Source of the DNA: Leptospira sp.
GTDB taxonomy: Bacteria > Spirochaetota > Leptospiria > Leptospirales > Leptospiraceae
DNA length: 64,000 bases
Direction of reading: 5' to 3'
NCBI GenBank assembly: GCA_027533185.1
Contig: JAPZTS010000011.1
Span: 62,001 to 126,000 of the forward strand
Shown: positions 38,648 to 50,623 of the stretch, piece after piece
Layout of the letters: each line of letters opens with the position of its first letter
How positions within the stretch are numbered: position 1 is the first letter of the stretch
Notes under the pieces: generated by a model
Databases searched by the model: none
What the model was told of the DNA's origin: nothing
The model's input: the letters and a program-made list of their open reading frames with translations, nothing else
Translations under genes and position numbers: made by a program

Positions 38648-39387
38648 TGGAAACAATGAAATTACACCTCAAAGTTTGGCGCCAAAAGGACAAAAACGAC
38701 AAAGGGAGAATGGTCAGTTACGAAGCTCCCAATGTAAACGAACATATGTCTTTTTTGGAAATGTTGGATGTGGTAAACGAAGACCTCATCAAAAAAGGCG
38801 ATGACCCTATTGCTTTTGACCACGACTGTCGCGAGGGTATCTGTGGATCATGTTCCATGGTTATCAATGGGGTTCCGCATGGACCTGAAAAAGGAACCAC
38901 CACTTGCCAACTTCATATGAGAAAGTTCAAGGACGGGGATACAGTTGTTATCGAACCTTGGAGGGCCAAGGCTTTCCCTGTTGTTAAAGATTTGTTGGTA
39001 GATCGATCTGCTTTCGATAGGATCATCCAAGCCGGTGGTTACATTTCCGTAAACACAGGTGGGGCGCCGGATGGTAACGCGCTACCGATTCCGAAGGTTG
39101 ATGCAGATCTTGCAATGGATGCAGCAACTTGTATAGGTTGTGGGGCTTGTGTTGCCGCGTGTAAAAATGCCTCGGCAATGCTCTTTGTTTCTGCAAAAGT
39201 TTCTCATTTGGCGCTACTCCCGCAGGGTGTTGTCGAGAAAAAAGAGCGAGTGCGAAAGATGGTTTCAGCAATGGACAAAGAGGGTTTCGGAAACTGTACA
39301 AACCAATATGAATGTGAGGCAGCTTGTCCTAAAGAGATATCTGTTAACTTCATCACTCGAATGAACAGGGAGTATATCGCAAGTTAA
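38647..39387 (+). CDS. sdhB: Succinate dehydrogenase iron-sulfur protein
   Basis: 246 residues carrying the electron-transfer clusters. The [2Fe-2S] ligands are in [14 protein letters not shown] with the fourth Cys in TTCQLHM. The first cubane motif is [15 protein letters not shown] and the second is [12 protein letters not shown]. All expected cysteines are present. Length and motif spacing fit the Bacteroidetes-like non-classical SdhB. A strong terminator follows. Confidence 0.96.
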   Translation: METMKLHLKVWRQKDKNDKGRMVSYEAPNVNEHMSFLEMLDVVNEDLIKKGDDPIAFDHDCREGICGSCSMVINGVPHGPEKGTTTCQLHMRKFKDGDTVVIEPWRAKAFPVVKDLLVDRSAFDRIIQAGGYISVNTGGAPDGNALPIPKVDADLAMDAATCIGCGACVAACKNASAMLFVSAKVSHLALLPQGVVEKKERVRKMVSAMDKEGFGNCTNQYECEAACPKEISVNFITRMNREYIAS

Positions 39388-39429
39388 AAGATAGAATCTA
39401 TTTTTAAGATTGTGATGTAAAAATATGAT

Positions 39430-39465
39430 GGCCTTCCTTTCTCCCAAAGGGAGGCCTTTTTTTAT
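39430..39465 (+). terminator. Rho-independent terminator after sdhB
   Basis: GGCCTTCC (39430-39437) pairs with GGGAGGCC (39449-39456) with one G-T pair, followed by seven T. An inner CTCCC/GGGAG alternative also exists. Confidence 0.8.
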
Positions 39466-40473
39466 AAAAACTGTTCTGAATCCAGGAGAGTTTTTATATC
39501 CTTAGAAATCAGATTCCCATCAGCTCTTCCGAAGTTCCCTGCGTTCAAGTCTTTACCCATATTTTCGGACTCGAGAACTCGCTTTAAAAAATCTATAGAG
39601 AGACCTCTCTTTTTTCTACCAGCGATTAGAACTTTAGTTTTATTTTGAATCACTTCTTTCCAAAGATCCTTTTTCCAGTTCGGTACTAAATCCCAGTCTC
39701 CCGATTGAATGGCTTCCCATTTTGTGTGTATAAGAGAGTAGAGTCGGAAACGCTCTATTGCTGGGAATTTAGCGGAGAGTTGGTCCGGGTGACCTCCATA
39801 GCGAACAAGGAGGGCCTCTTCCAAAAGGCCAATTTCATAACCCTTTAAAAGAATTCGATTCCAAAGATCGTAATCCTCACAAGCCAAAAGTTCCTCGCGG
39901 AAAAAACCAAAGTCTCTGAGAGTCTCTCGGTGGGCAAAAAAACTAGAAACTGTCACCATGCAGGTGTTTAGCGAATCGTAAAAATAATCTTTGGCTTTTT
40001 TTTTTGAACCGCTCCGGTGGCATTTGAAGGTTCCCTTTTTTGTTCCAAATTTCGATGGTTTGCGAAAACTTGAGGTCTGGGTGAGAGCTGTGGAACTGGA
40101 TCTGTCTTTCTAATTTCTTTGGGTGCCATTCATCATCGGAATCAATAAAAGCAATCCACTCGCCCATGGCCTGAGCGAGACCTAGGTTTCTTGCCTGGCT
40201 GACCCCTCTATTTTCGGAACGGATGAGATGGACTTCGGAAATCCCGCCTCCTTCTTGCGAAAGAGCTCCCCTCTTCTTTTCCTTTTCTGAATACCATCTT
40301 TTCCTTTCTTTTTCTAAAAATTCGAAACTTCCATCTGTTGAGCCATCATCTATAATGATGAGTTCCCAATTCTTATGTGTTTGGTGGAAGACAGAATGTA
40401 TGGCTCGCAAAACATAATGTATGCGATTGTAGGTGGGAAGTATCACACTGACCAGAGAATCTTGACCATCCAT
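39462..40473 (-). pseudogene. Family 2 glycosyltransferase, frame-interrupted at an A10 tract
   Basis: The gene starts at ATG 40473, overlapping the upstream gene by one base. The first frame gives 176 residues with the GT2 fold start (VSVILPTYNRIHYVLRAI), DDGSTDG at 42-48 and the metal-binding DSDD at 111-114. It then runs past a ten-A tract (plus-strand T10 at 39996-40005) and stops. Removing one A restores KKKAKDYFYDSLNTCMVTVSSF, leading into the remaining GT2 half with ELLACEDYDLWNRIL, for about 336 residues. The gene is therefore either phase-variable by slippage, rescued by transcriptional slippage, or affected by a base-call error. Likely transfers a sugar to lipopolysaccharide or glycoprotein. 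Confidence 0.85.
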
Positions 40474-41435
40474 TAGTATATGACCTCGGCCTTGAATACT
40501 TCGGAAATCAAATTCCGATTCTCTAAAAGAACATCAAGATGTTGGTACCCGCCACCTTGGTGGAGGTAGTAAGTGGGATTTGTTTTACTATGCTCTAGTA
40601 AAAAAGGGAGAATCTTTCCCCCATACATTGGTTCTAGATAGATACCAGTTTCGCGAAGGAATTGTTGGATCTCCGCCAGGCGCCTGTTCGAATGGAGTCC
40701 GAACCGTCTTTCTTTCGGATCTTTTGGTTCGAGAATCCATTCTTCTGGGATGGACCTAGTCTTAAGTCCCAAATCTTTTTGAACAGCCTCCCGTTTGGAG
40801 AGCCAAGATGACCTACTCTCACCGAGGGAGATACCCACAACAGGAATACCTTTCGGATAAAAATAATCAAAACAAGAAAGGTAGGTTTGACCCGAACCAA
40901 TTTCCAGTAAGATTTCTGGTGTTTGGTTTTGCTTTACCTTTCCACCTAGGTGTTTTTGGATGCTTTCTTCCAATGCTTTCCACAACGATCCAAGACCGTT
41001 TGAAACTCCCCTATGGACTCCAAATTCGGGTAGAAATATAGCCTCTGGGTTGGTTTTTTTCCATTCCCAAGCCGCCGTTTCTGCTTCGCTTCGGGAAAAA
41101 AACAAAAACAGTTTTTTTGCATTGTATTTAATGAGCGTTTGGTTGTAAGTGATTCGATTTGGGTCCTTTGTATAGGCAAAGACAACTGTCGAAAATTTCT
41201 TTTGGTGAAAGAGATAGGTAAATGCCGCAAGGTAATTGCTATGTAGATTTCCCCAAAGTACAACTTGTCTTCTTGTGCTATCAAAATGGTTCGTATCTCT
41301 AAGAGACTCATAGATTCCAAAAAATTTACGCCACTTCGTCCCAATCCCCCAAGGAAGGAGGTCATCTCGGATTACGAATAAATTTTCAGAGGCCTTCGTT
41401 AGGCGAAACTTTAGATCGTTTGGACTTTCAATCAC
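40473..41435 (-). CDS. PLP enzyme of the ACC deaminase/D-cysteine desulfhydrase fold
   Basis: 320 residues. [18 protein letters not shown] holds a candidate PLP Lys (Lys34) and corresponds to the family's RDDL-GGNKxRK segment. [13 protein letters not shown] at about 60-72 corresponds to GGxQSNH, and a late [12 protein letters not shown] to HTGG. Both regions are altered from the canonical forms, so the substrate may differ from 1-aminocyclopropane-1-carboxylate or D-cysteine. It overlaps lepA by eight bases and the glycosyltransferase by one. Confidence 0.72.
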   Translation of the reverse strand: MIESPNDLKFRLTKASENLFVIRDDLLPWGIGTKWRKFFGIYESLRDTNHFDSTRRQVVLWGNLHSNYLAAFTYLFHQKKFSTVVFAYTKDPNRITYNQTLIKYNAKKLFLFFSRSEAETAAWEWKKTNPEAIFLPEFGVHRGVSNGLGSLWKALEESIQKHLGGKVKQNQTPEILLEIGSGQTYLSCFDYFYPKGIPVVGISLGESRSSWLSKREAVQKDLGLKTRSIPEEWILEPKDPKERRFGLHSNRRLAEIQQFLRETGIYLEPMYGGKILPFLLEHSKTNPTYYLHQGGGYQHLDVLLENRNLISEVFKAEVIY

Positions 41436-43233
41436 CTGTCTTTAGAATCGACAAAAAGGCCTCTTGTGGAATTTCCACATTGCCAATTTGTTTCATTCGT
41501 TTTTTCCCTTCTTTTTGTTTCTCGAGAAGTTTCTTTTTTCTGGAAATATCTCCCCCATAACACTTTGCTGTGACATTCTTTCGGAGAGCGGAGATACTTT
41601 CTCTTGCGACTACCTTGGATCCAATGGCTGCTTGGAGTGGGATCATAAACTGGTGTCTCGGAATGAGGTCTTTTAGTTTTTCAATAATCACTCGGCCACG
41701 GTCTTCTGCCTTTGATTTGTGAACGATCGAGGAAAGTGCATCGACGGGTTCGGCATTCACCAAAATATCCATCTTTACCAATTTGGATTCGCGGTAGCCA
41801 ATCTCTTCATAGTCTAGCGATGCATAACCCTTGGTATACGATTTTAGTTTATCATAAAATTCAAAGATCAGTTCGGCGAGAGGGAGCTCGTAGGTAAGTT
41901 GGATCTTGTCCTTGGATAGGTAAACTGTGTCCATATGGATTCCCCGTTTCTCAATCACAAGGGACATGATGTTACCTACGTAGGTTTCGGGAGAGATGAT
42001 AGTTGCCTTCACGTAGGGTTCTTCTGATTTTCCGATGAGAATGGCATCTGGCCATTTGGAAGGGTTGTCTACCTCTACGACTTCATCCTTTGTTGTTGTG
42101 ATGCGAAATTTTACGGATGGTGCCGTCGTGATGAGGGCTAGATTGAATTCCCGCTCCAGCCTTTCCTGGACAATTTCCATATGGAGGAGACCTAGGTAAC
42201 CGACCCGAAATCCAAAACCTAGTGCGGCAGAGTTTTCTCTTTCAAAAGTAAGTGCTGAGTCATTTAACTTTAGTTTTTCTATCGCATCTACCAGGGCATC
42301 AAAATCTTCGCCGTTAATCGGAAAAAGCCCCGCAAAAACCATTGGTTTTGCATCCTTAAATCCTTTGACATCAGAGTCTGTCATTCGGTTTGCATGGGTG
42401 ATTGTGTCCCCTGTTTTTGCATCCCCCATCTTTTTCATCCCGGCGACCACATATCCTACATCGCCAGCTTGGAGTTCTTCAACTTGAACCATTGTTAAAC
42501 GATTTACGCCGACTTCGGTAACAGGGAATTGTTTTTTTAGATTCATCATATGGATGACGTCGCCTTTCTTCAGGCGTCCATCAAAGAGGCGCACCTTAGC
42601 AACTACACCCATATAGGTATCAAAGAAGGAATCGTAGATAAGTGCTTTCAATGGTTTTTCTGTTTCCCCTTTAGGAGGAGGAATGAGGATACAAATTGAT
42701 TCCAAGACATCTTTTACGTTGAGGCCCGTTTTTGCAGAAATGGGAATCGCCTCCTCTGGGTTTAAACCGAGGGACTCTTCAATCATCAACTTACACTTGT
42801 CAATATCAGCCGAGGGAAGATCAATTTTATTGATAACAGGGATGATGCGAAGATCAAGTTCCATCGCAAGGTAGAGGTTTGCGAGAGTCTGTGCCTCCAC
42901 ACCTTGGCTTGCGTCTACAATAAGGAGCACTCCTTCACAAGCGGCGAGGGACCTAGACACTTCGTATGTAAAGTCTACGTGTCCTGGTGTATCGATGAGA
43001 TTGAGGTGGTAGATCTCTCCATCATCTGCTTTGTAATCGAAAGAAGCATTGTTTGCCTTAATGGTAATCCCCCGCTCTCTTTCAATGTCCATGGAGTCGA
43101 GGATTTGGTCTTTTTTGGTTCTTTGGTCTGTGACAAGTCCAATTTCTAAAAGTCGATCCGCCAAAGTGGACTTCCCATGATCCACGTGTGCTATGATGGA
43201 AAAATTTCGTGTATGCTTCTGGCGTTCGTTCAT
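41428..43233 (-). CDS. lepA: Elongation factor 4 (back-translocase)
   Basis: 601 residues. P-loop AHVDHGKS at about 15-22, DTPGHVDF and NKIDLP in the GTPase domain, then EF-G-like domains and the LepA-specific C-terminal region ([43 protein letters not shown]). It acts on stalled or ill-positioned ribosomes and affects 30S assembly. The ATG at 43233 is divergent from eno with 118 bases between. Confidence 0.97.
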   Translation of the reverse strand: MNERQKHTRNFSIIAHVDHGKSTLADRLLEIGLVTDQRTKKDQILDSMDIERERGITIKANNASFDYKADDGEIYHLNLIDTPGHVDFTYEVSRSLAACEGVLLIVDASQGVEAQTLANLYLAMELDLRIIPVINKIDLPSADIDKCKLMIEESLGLNPEEAIPISAKTGLNVKDVLESICILIPPPKGETEKPLKALIYDSFFDTYMGVVAKVRLFDGRLKKGDVIHMMNLKKQFPVTEVGVNRLTMVQVEELQAGDVGYVVAGMKKMGDAKTGDTITHANRMTDSDVKGFKDAKPMVFAGLFPINGEDFDALVDAIEKLKLNDSALTFERENSAALGFGFRVGYLGLLHMEIVQERLEREFNLALITTAPSVKFRITTTKDEVVEVDNPSKWPDAILIGKSEEPYVKATIISPETYVGNIMSLVIEKRGIHMDTVYLSKDKIQLTYELPLAELIFEFYDKLKSYTKGYASLDYEEIGYRESKLVKMDILVNAEPVDALSSIVHKSKAEDRGRVIIEKLKDLIPRHQFMIPLQAAIGSKVVARESISALRKNVTAKCYGGDISRKKKLLEKQKEGKKRMKQIGNVEIPQEAFLSILKTGD

Positions 43234-43291
43234 CGTTCTTATGTCTTTTAAGTCATTTTCTAAAGGACGAGCTCTTTGTCTAAAAAGTTTA

Positions 43292-43319
43292 TTGTCAGAG
43301 CATCAATTTTCCCTATACT
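43292..43319 (+). promoter_or_regulatory. Promoter candidate for the eno operon
   Basis: TTGTCA at 43292-43297 and TATACT at 43314-43319 are 16 bases apart, a near-consensus sigma-70-type pair 32 bases upstream of the eno ATG, in the lepA-eno divergent gap. Confidence 0.6.
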
Positions 43320-43351
43320 GGAAGGAAATCGTTCTAGGAGTAAACCTTTAA

Positions 43352-44652
<1,301 letters not shown>

Positions 44653-44653
<1 letters not shown>

Positions 44654-45099
44654 TGTCACCATTTAGAGCCGCATCCATAGTCGCCTACTTGTCTTCTCTT
44701 TTTTTTGTAGCCGTCCTTTCTGAGTCTGGTCTAGCGGAAAGGCTTAGACTAGAAAAGGAACTAAAGCAAACGAACGAAGAGGTGGATCGGCTCGTATTAG
44801 AAAACCAAGGTTTGGAAGAAAAAGAGCGTCGCTTAAAAAGTGACGCTTATGCCTTAGAAAAAGAGGCCCGCAAATACTATCTACTTTCTGAAAATGCATA
44901 CGTATTGAAGTTTGAGTCTCCCAAAGAAATAGAGAACTCAGGGAAATTGGCTCGTGCAGAGTTAGGGCCTGAATGGAAAGAACCACCCCTTTTCCTCATT
45001 CGTTTCTTTTATATTGCTTTTAGCGTTTTCTTGGTTCTAGCTGTTTATTGGAAACTGAAAGGCTTGCCGAGTATGTCTAATGGAAAAAGACTGAATTAA
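44653..45099 (+). CDS. FtsB/DivIC-like septum protein
   Basis: 148 residues with an N-terminal transmembrane helix at about 8-25, a coiled coil at about 28-75 rich in Leu, Glu and Lys, then the short [13 protein letters not shown] segment typical of the DivIC/FtsB family, and a second hydrophobic stretch at about 113-133. A single N-terminal helix is typical, so the C-terminal helix is unusual. Enolase followed by an FtsB-type gene is a common order. It would join FtsL and FtsQ at the division site. Confidence 0.82.
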
Positions 45100-45100
45100 T

Positions 45101-45709
45101 ATGCCAGAAGAAGAAGCACCAGAAAAAGAAATTTCAGAAACCATACAAGAGCTAATTAGCGATAAGAACATGGGGAAAAAATTCCTTGAGAAAAGGAAAA
45201 TTTTTCTCTGGGGTCCTGTGACGGATGAATCCTCTAAAGAACTAACTGCCAAATTGATGTATTTGGAAATGGTGGATCCAGGAAAACCAATTACATTTTA
45301 TATCAATAGCCCCGGTGGAGTTGTCACCTCAGGTATGGTCGTCTATGACACCATGCAAATGATTTCTTCTCCAGTTCATACGGTCTGCATGGGAATGGCT
45401 GCCTCAATGGGATCTATCCTTTTGATCGGTGGAAAAAAAGGAAATCGTTACATTTGGCCCAACGGAAGAGTGATGATTCACCAACCTTCTATCGGAGGTC
45501 AAATCCAGGCTCCTGCCACAGATCTTTTGATCCACGCGGAAGATATTTTAAAAACCAAAGAAAAATTAAATCGACTCCTTGCTAGTGCATGTGGCAAATC
45601 CTACGAGCAACTAGTGGAGGATACGGATCGTGACTACTACATGGATGCTGAAGAAGCGCTCGCCTATGGAATTGTAGATAAGATCGTAGATAAAATTGAC
45701 GTCGTCTAA
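45101..45709 (+). CDS. clpP: ATP-dependent Clp protease proteolytic subunit
   Basis: 202 residues. The catalytic triad is visible: Ser102 in MGMAASMGS, His127 in MIHQPSIGG and Asp176 in DTDRDYYM. Works with ClpX/ClpA-type unfoldases as a tetradecamer. The leader is slightly longer and very acidic ([13 protein letters not shown]), which may or may not be processed. The start of the next gene lies inside its 3' end. Confidence 0.95.
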   Translation: MPEEEAPEKEISETIQELISDKNMGKKFLEKRKIFLWGPVTDESSKELTAKLMYLEMVDPGKPITFYINSPGGVVTSGMVVYDTMQMISSPVHTVCMGMAASMGSILLIGGKKGNRYIWPNGRVMIHQPSIGGQIQAPATDLLIHAEDILKTKEKLNRLLASACGKSYEQLVEDTDRDYYMDAEEALAYGIVDKIVDKIDVV

Positions 45710-46706
45710 CGAAACATTTAAGCCACGCCGGTTCGTTGAGGGCCGGCACTTACAAACTGTCTACAACATACTCTTTCCTCCAGACAATAGTTTGGAAGAG
45801 GATTACTTTTCTGAAAGTATTTTGCTACCAACGAGTGATGGGAGTAGTGACTTGCTCTGGCTCGAACACAACCCCCCGATAGCAAGGATCCATAAAAAAG
45901 CCGCTTCTTGGAATGGATATTACTTATTTCTCATTCACGGAATGGAAGGAAGTTCTGAATCACATTACATGGTGAGCGTAGGAAAAGAGGCGTTAAATCG
46001 TGGTTATGGGGTGATCCGTTTGAATCTTCGAAACTGCGGTAGAGGAATCGGCCTTGCAAAAAAACCATACCATGCAGGCCAAACGGATGATATTGAATGT
46101 GTTGTTCGCTATATTGCAAAAAAATTTAGTCAAAAGATATTTGTCGCAGGGTTTTCCTTATCTGCGAACATGGTGCTTAAATACTTCGGAGAGGGGCGCC
46201 GGACAGAAGCGCGAGCCTTTTCAGCAACAAGCCCTCCACTTGATCTCCGTCGAAGTTGCGACTTCATTGATTCCAAAGCAGGTAATTTCTATAGAAATCA
46301 TTTTTTAGGTACGATGAAAGAAAAAGTATCATCAGGTATTTATGATATCCCCGAAAAAATGAAGGATCGTGTTTCCAAGAGCAAAACCTTCTTCGATTTT
46401 GATGATTTTTTTACGGCACCTGTTTCTGGTTATGCGAATGTGTTAGAATATTACAATAAATGTTCCTCCATAAAGTATCTAGGCGGAATTAAAACAAAGG
46501 GTTTAATCGTCCATGCAAATGACGATCCTGTTGTGCCTTCCGAGGTTTGGCATGAAATACCCTGGAAAAAGTATCCAAATCTGAAAACGGTACTTACTGA
46601 AAAAGGTGGTCACGTTGGTTTTATTTCAGATCCCTCACCTGAGTACCCGGAAGGGCGTTGGCTTCCCAAGATACTAATGGATTTTTTTGATTCAGAACGC
46701 AAATAA
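45696..46706 (+). CDS. YheT-type alpha/beta hydrolase
   Basis: 336 residues from a TTG at 45696, overlapping clpP by 14 bases. [16 protein letters not shown] at the front is the YheT/ABHD1-3 family opening. Catalytic features are [40 protein letters not shown] with the nucleophile Ser, a late Asp in HANDDPVVP and His in KGGHVGF. Substrate is unknown, with esters or lipids suggested for the family. Confidence 0.9.
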   Translation: MTSSNETFKPRRFVEGRHLQTVYNILFPPDNSLEEDYFSESILLPTSDGSSDLLWLEHNPPIARIHKKAASWNGYYLFLIHGMEGSSESHYMVSVGKEALNRGYGVIRLNLRNCGRGIGLAKKPYHAGQTDDIECVVRYIAKKFSQKIFVAGFSLSANMVLKYFGEGRRTEARAFSATSPPLDLRRSCDFIDSKAGNFYRNHFLGTMKEKVSSGIYDIPEKMKDRVSKSKTFFDFDDFFTAPVSGYANVLEYYNKCSSIKYLGGIKTKGLIVHANDDPVVPSEVWHEIPWKKYPNLKTVLTEKGGHVGFISDPSPEYPEGRWLPKILMDFFDSERK

Positions 46707-46723
46707 TCGTCTAGGAGATTTGT

Positions 46724-48109
46724 ATGAGAGACCTATTGAAAGAATGTATTTCAGAGGAGTCTGGATTTGTTGAGTTACGATACCACCACAAAGAAAGTCG
46801 TTCCTTCTTTGCAGAAAAAGGAAGGGTCGAGTCCACTGCGCTGCGTAAAAGAACGGGTATAGGCGTTCGGGTATTGGAGAATGGAACTTGGGGCTTTGCC
46901 TCAACGAGTGAACTTGATAAGTCGTCCATTCAGAATGCGATTCTAACTGCGAAAAAAGCTGCAAAACTCAGCTCTTCCCTTCGTTCTGAAAAAATTCCCA
47001 CCCTACCCCGCGCGGATTTTTTTGTTGGCGATCGTATAGGAACTGGGATTGAAGATTTTCGCAATCGAACTTTGGAAGAAAAATTAAAACTTGTATTGGA
47101 TGTCCAAACCAAGGCACAAAAATCATCCCCAAACCTACAATCGGTTGGCTGCGGCTATTCAGAAATTTACGAAGAAAAATCGATTGTTACCACAGATGGA
47201 GCAGATTCTTTTTTTTCTATCGTGCGACCTGAGTTTCGAGTGAATGCTGTCGCCAAAGAAAATGGAAAAATGGAATCAGGATCGCATTCCATTGGAGTTA
47301 CGGGTGGTTGGGACTGTTTATTTCGAACACAAAACCCAGATCAAATTTCGGAAGAAGCTTGTAAAACTGCGATTGACCTTTTAAAATCGACTCTTCCCGA
47401 AGGTGGGCTTTCCACTGTTATTTTATCTCCGTCAATCGTTGGACTTCTGGTTCACGAGGCGATTGGGCACACGGTAGAGGCAGACTTTGTTTTGTCAGGA
47501 TCTGTAGCAAAAGGAAAAATCGGGCAGAGGGTTGGTTCCGATTTGGTATCTTTGGCCGATTCGGGAGTCTCCGAATACTATGAAGGTGCAGGGGGAACGA
47601 TCCCAGTCGATGATGAAGGGATTCTGCCTCAAAAGACTATGATTATAGAAAATGGAATTCTAAAATCCTACTTACACAATCGTGAGACGGCTGCAAAATT
47701 TGGAGTTTCACCTACGGGATCCGCTAGGGCATGGGAATACAGCGATGTTCCTCTCATTCGAATGAGAAATACATTTTTGTTACCCGGAGATTCGAGTCTA
47801 GATGAAATGATATCCAATACCAAGGATGGATACTTTTTGGATGGTCCTAAAAATGGGCAAGCGGATGCAACGGGTGAGTTTATGTTTGCCGTTCAGAAAG
47901 CATATCGAATTAAAAACGGAAAGATCACAGAACTTCTAAAAGGTGTAACAGTGTCGGGTCTTGCGTTTGATGTTTTACAAAATGTAGATATGGTCAGTAA
48001 AGAATTCAAGTGGGATTTGGGTTCTGGTCATTGTGGAAAAGGTCAACCTGCGAAAGTAGATGCGGGTGGTCCATATGTTCGCACAAAAGTGTTGTTAGGC
48101 GGGAAATAA
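46724..48109 (+). CDS. tldD: Metalloprotease TldD
   Basis: 461 residues. HEAIGHTVEAD at 244-254 contains the HExxxH zinc motif, followed by a flexible domain with FGVSPTGSARAWEYSDVP. TldD forms the heterodimeric TldD/E protease known for maturing microcin B17 and other peptides. AGGAGATTTGT precedes the ATG. Its stop overlaps the TldE ATG by one base, matching the functional pair. Confidence 0.95.
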   Translation: MRDLLKECISEESGFVELRYHHKESRSFFAEKGRVESTALRKRTGIGVRVLENGTWGFASTSELDKSSIQNAILTAKKAAKLSSSLRSEKIPTLPRADFFVGDRIGTGIEDFRNRTLEEKLKLVLDVQTKAQKSSPNLQSVGCGYSEIYEEKSIVTTDGADSFFSIVRPEFRVNAVAKENGKMESGSHSIGVTGGWDCLFRTQNPDQISEEACKTAIDLLKSTLPEGGLSTVILSPSIVGLLVHEAIGHTVEADFVLSGSVAKGKIGQRVGSDLVSLADSGVSEYYEGAGGTIPVDDEGILPQKTMIIENGILKSYLHNRETAAKFGVSPTGSARAWEYSDVPLIRMRNTFLLPGDSSLDEMISNTKDGYFLDGPKNGQADATGEFMFAVQKAYRIKNGKITELLKGVTVSGLAFDVLQNVDMVSKEFKWDLGSGHCGKGQPAKVDAGGPYVRTKVLLGGK

Positions 48110-49482
48110 TGGATCATTCCACCCTTTCACAAAAATTAGAAAACCAAAAAGATGAACTCCTACGGCTTGTTAAAAAGGCAAAGGCATCTGGCATTGAAAA
48201 TGTTGAAATATTTTCCAGTTTTGGATATTCTGAAGATGTAAGCCTAGAAAAAAATGATTTAAACACGTGTACTGCGACAGAAGAAAATATGTTTGGAATC
48301 CGAGTCATTGACTCGGGCCACCAAGGATTTATTATCTCTAACCATCTTCCTAGTTTATTTGATTCTATAAAAGAAGCGCAGTCGCTAGCAAAGAGCCAGT
48401 CCACACCCGATTTTGATTTATATCTTCCTGAACCCGAAGTCTTAACTCCTGTTATGGGAAAATATGATCAAGATATTGACCGGTTGGGAATCGAAACTCT
48501 CGTCGAAATTGCTAAAACGTCATTGGATTGGAGGAAGGATCAGTTTGGGCTTGTCAATATAGATTCAGGGGAGATGTCTATCTCCAAAGGCTTTAAACTG
48601 ATTGTAAGTTCGACAGGTGTCTGTGCGGGAGAGTTGGGTGCTGGTATTTCTGCATCGGTGATGGGAATGGCCGTTGATGGTGAAACTGTCGGAAGTTTTG
48701 ATTATGATTCTGCCTCTGGCAATAACTACCGAGAATTTTGCGAACTTTGGAAAAAAGCTTTTTATAATTTTGGAGAGAAATGTTTGGGTGCACTCCATGC
48801 AAAAGCATACCCTAGTTTTACAGGCAAGGTGCTCCTCCCACCCGATGCAGTGTATTCTTTTTTCTTAAGTGGGTTACTCGGCGGGTTGAATGGGACGAGC
48901 ATACGAAAAGGGAAAAGTAAATTAGCAGACAAACTCGGCAAGAAAATCGCCTCCGATCTGCTAACAATCTTTGATGACCCAAGAATTCCAGGACTTTCGG
49001 GAACTACCTCTTTTGATAGAGAGGGAAGATCCACAAAACAACAACCCGTCCTCACAAACGGTGTGGTGGATACTTTTTTTTATAACACGTATGAGGCGAA
49101 AAAAGCGGGCCTTCCCCACTCGAATGGTTTTGCGACGGGTGGCGCGCAAAGCCTCCCCTCTTGTGGTCCTCGCCAATTGCAGATTCAAAAGGGAAAAACA
49201 CCAAAAGATGAATTATTCCGACTACCTGGTAAAACACTTTTTGTGAACCGAATTTCGGGAACTAGCGATGGTCCTTCCGGCGATTTTTCAGGAGTGATCA
49301 AGGGTGGTTATGTTTTGGAATCAGGCGAAAAAATCCCAGTCCGTGAAGTTCAAATCGTTGGAAATGTTTTTGAGGCCGCCAATCAAATCGAAGCAATCTC
49401 GATTGAGGGTGAACTTTTAGGGGAATCCTATTTTACGCCTTACATATTGTTAGATGGATTTACCATCACGGGTGGAGTTTGA
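48109..49482 (+). CDS. pmbA: TldE/PmbA protease subunit
   Basis: About 457 residues from the ATG at 48109. A longer frame from 48010 runs through tldD and is not used. It has the PmbA fold without HExxxH: FGIRVIDSGHQGFIISN, DGETVGSFDYDSASGN, RIPGLSGTTSFDREG-like segment and GDFSGVIKGGYVLESGEK. It partners TldD. Substrate peptide is not visible nearby; no bacteriocin precursor was recognised. Confidence 0.94.
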   Translation: MDHSTLSQKLENQKDELLRLVKKAKASGIENVEIFSSFGYSEDVSLEKNDLNTCTATEENMFGIRVIDSGHQGFIISNHLPSLFDSIKEAQSLAKSQSTPDFDLYLPEPEVLTPVMGKYDQDIDRLGIETLVEIAKTSLDWRKDQFGLVNIDSGEMSISKGFKLIVSSTGVCAGELGAGISASVMGMAVDGETVGSFDYDSASGNNYREFCELWKKAFYNFGEKCLGALHAKAYPSFTGKVLLPPDAVYSFFLSGLLGGLNGTSIRKGKSKLADKLGKKIASDLLTIFDDPRIPGLSGTTSFDREGRSTKQQPVLTNGVVDTFFYNTYEAKKAGLPHSNGFATGGAQSLPSCGPRQLQIQKGKTPKDELFRLPGKTLFVNRISGTSDGPSGDFSGVIKGGYVLESGEKIPVREVQIVGNVFEAANQIEAISIEGELLGESYFTPYILLDGFTITGGV

Positions 49483-50020
49483 AATTTTGGCACTTGAGAA
49501 CCTAGAGAGACCAAGGGGAGCATCTTTTTTTTGTCTCCTAGCCTTTCAATCGGAAGATACTTTTTTTGAAGTTAAGTCGATCACGGAAAAGCGATTTTCC
49601 GAAGTCCTCTATGAATCCAATAATCTGCCCAAGTATACCCCTGATCCATTTGAGAGAGAAATTGCCTTTCCCAGTCGTTTTTCAAAGGTTTTATCCTACA
49701 AACAGAGGATTCACAGAGAGGAGTTAGTTCAAAAGAAAAAGGAAGCGGTAGAAATTCAAATCCAATTGCAAAAGAAAGATCCTAGTCTCCTTATCGTTCC
49801 AGGATACGTAACTTCGCATAATATCGTCCTTGCGAAATCCAAAGATGATTTTCATCGTATCTATCTCTACCAAGGGGTTTATGGAGAGATCGTCTATAAA
49901 TTTATTGAAGGACGGTTGGTACCAACCGAGGAAGCACCTCCTTTTTTTCGAGAACGTGAGGTTTTGTATTTTTTTTCTACCTTACGAGAATCCTACGAAC
50001 TAAACAAATTCAAGTCTTGA
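49454..50020 (+). CDS. Unknown 188-residue protein
   Basis: Begins with ATG at 49454 inside the last 29 bases of pmbA. Visible: a strand-rich start (VEFEILALENLERPRGASFF), an aromatic-rich centre and a Lys/Glu coiled segment at about 90-112 (REELVQKKKEAVEIQIQLQKK), followed by a domain with PGYVTSHNIVLAKSKDDFHRIYLY. The latter part resembles uncharacterised DUF4416-like spirochaete proteins only loosely. Translation is likely coupled to pmbA. Function not assignable. Confidence 0.7.
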   Translation: MDLPSRVEFEILALENLERPRGASFFCLLAFQSEDTFFEVKSITEKRFSEVLYESNNLPKYTPDPFEREIAFPSRFSKVLSYKQRIHREELVQKKKEAVEIQIQLQKKDPSLLIVPGYVTSHNIVLAKSKDDFHRIYLYQGVYGEIVYKFIEGRLVPTEEAPPFFREREVLYFFSTLRESYELNKFKS

Positions 50021-50060
50021 TGAGGTTCTTCAATTAAATGGATAAAAAGGAATTTCAAAA

Positions 50061-50603
50061 TTGAGACCCATAGTTGCCTTATTTATTTTATTCATTTTTT
50101 CTTTAATATTTCATTTCTGTTCGATAAATACACCCAACTTCCAGTTTTGTGACAATTTTGATAGAATGTTGAATTGTACGGAACCCAGAACTAGTAGTGA
50201 TAAGATATTTTTAGATAGGTCTCAGTTCAAAAAATTAAACCCAACCTGGGAAGATTTTGGAAATTTTTTATATTTTACCGCGAGAGAAACACCGGGGTTT
50301 CGCATCCAATTCGAACACACGCTATCTGTCAAAGAAAAGGATGAAATTAAAAAAGAATACAAGGCAAAATTGTCCTGGTTGTCAACTTCGGAACGGATGG
50401 AAGGCTTCTCATTGGGCGATGCAAGCCTAGTCTCTTTTCACTATCTCGGTGCTCTTATGAAAGAAGAGTTCCGACACCAGAAAATAGAGAAATTACCAAT
50501 GAACTTGGAATCCCTCGGGGTGATAGATCTCAACTATGAGTACCAAATCCCGGGCAAAGCCATTGAATCAAAAAAGAGATCGATTCAGTTGCTTTGGAAG
50601 TAG
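50061..50603 (+). CDS. Unknown lipoprotein
   Basis: 180 residues from a TTG start at 50061 preceded by AAAAGGAA. A hydrophobic stretch at about 5-18 ends in FHFC, a relaxed lipobox with Cys at about residue 20. The rest is soluble, mixed and unremarkable (FRIQFEHTLSVKEKDEI; SFHYLGALMKEEF). No family was recognised. Convergent with the next minus-strand gene after 20 bases. Confidence 0.7.
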   Translation: MRPIVALFILFIFSLIFHFCSINTPNFQFCDNFDRMLNCTEPRTSSDKIFLDRSQFKKLNPTWEDFGNFLYFTARETPGFRIQFEHTLSVKEKDEIKKEYKAKLSWLSTSERMEGFSLGDASLVSFHYLGALMKEEFRHQKIEKLPMNLESLGVIDLNYEYQIPGKAIESKKRSIQLLWK

Positions 50604-50623
50604 ACGAAACCAATCGTACGATT

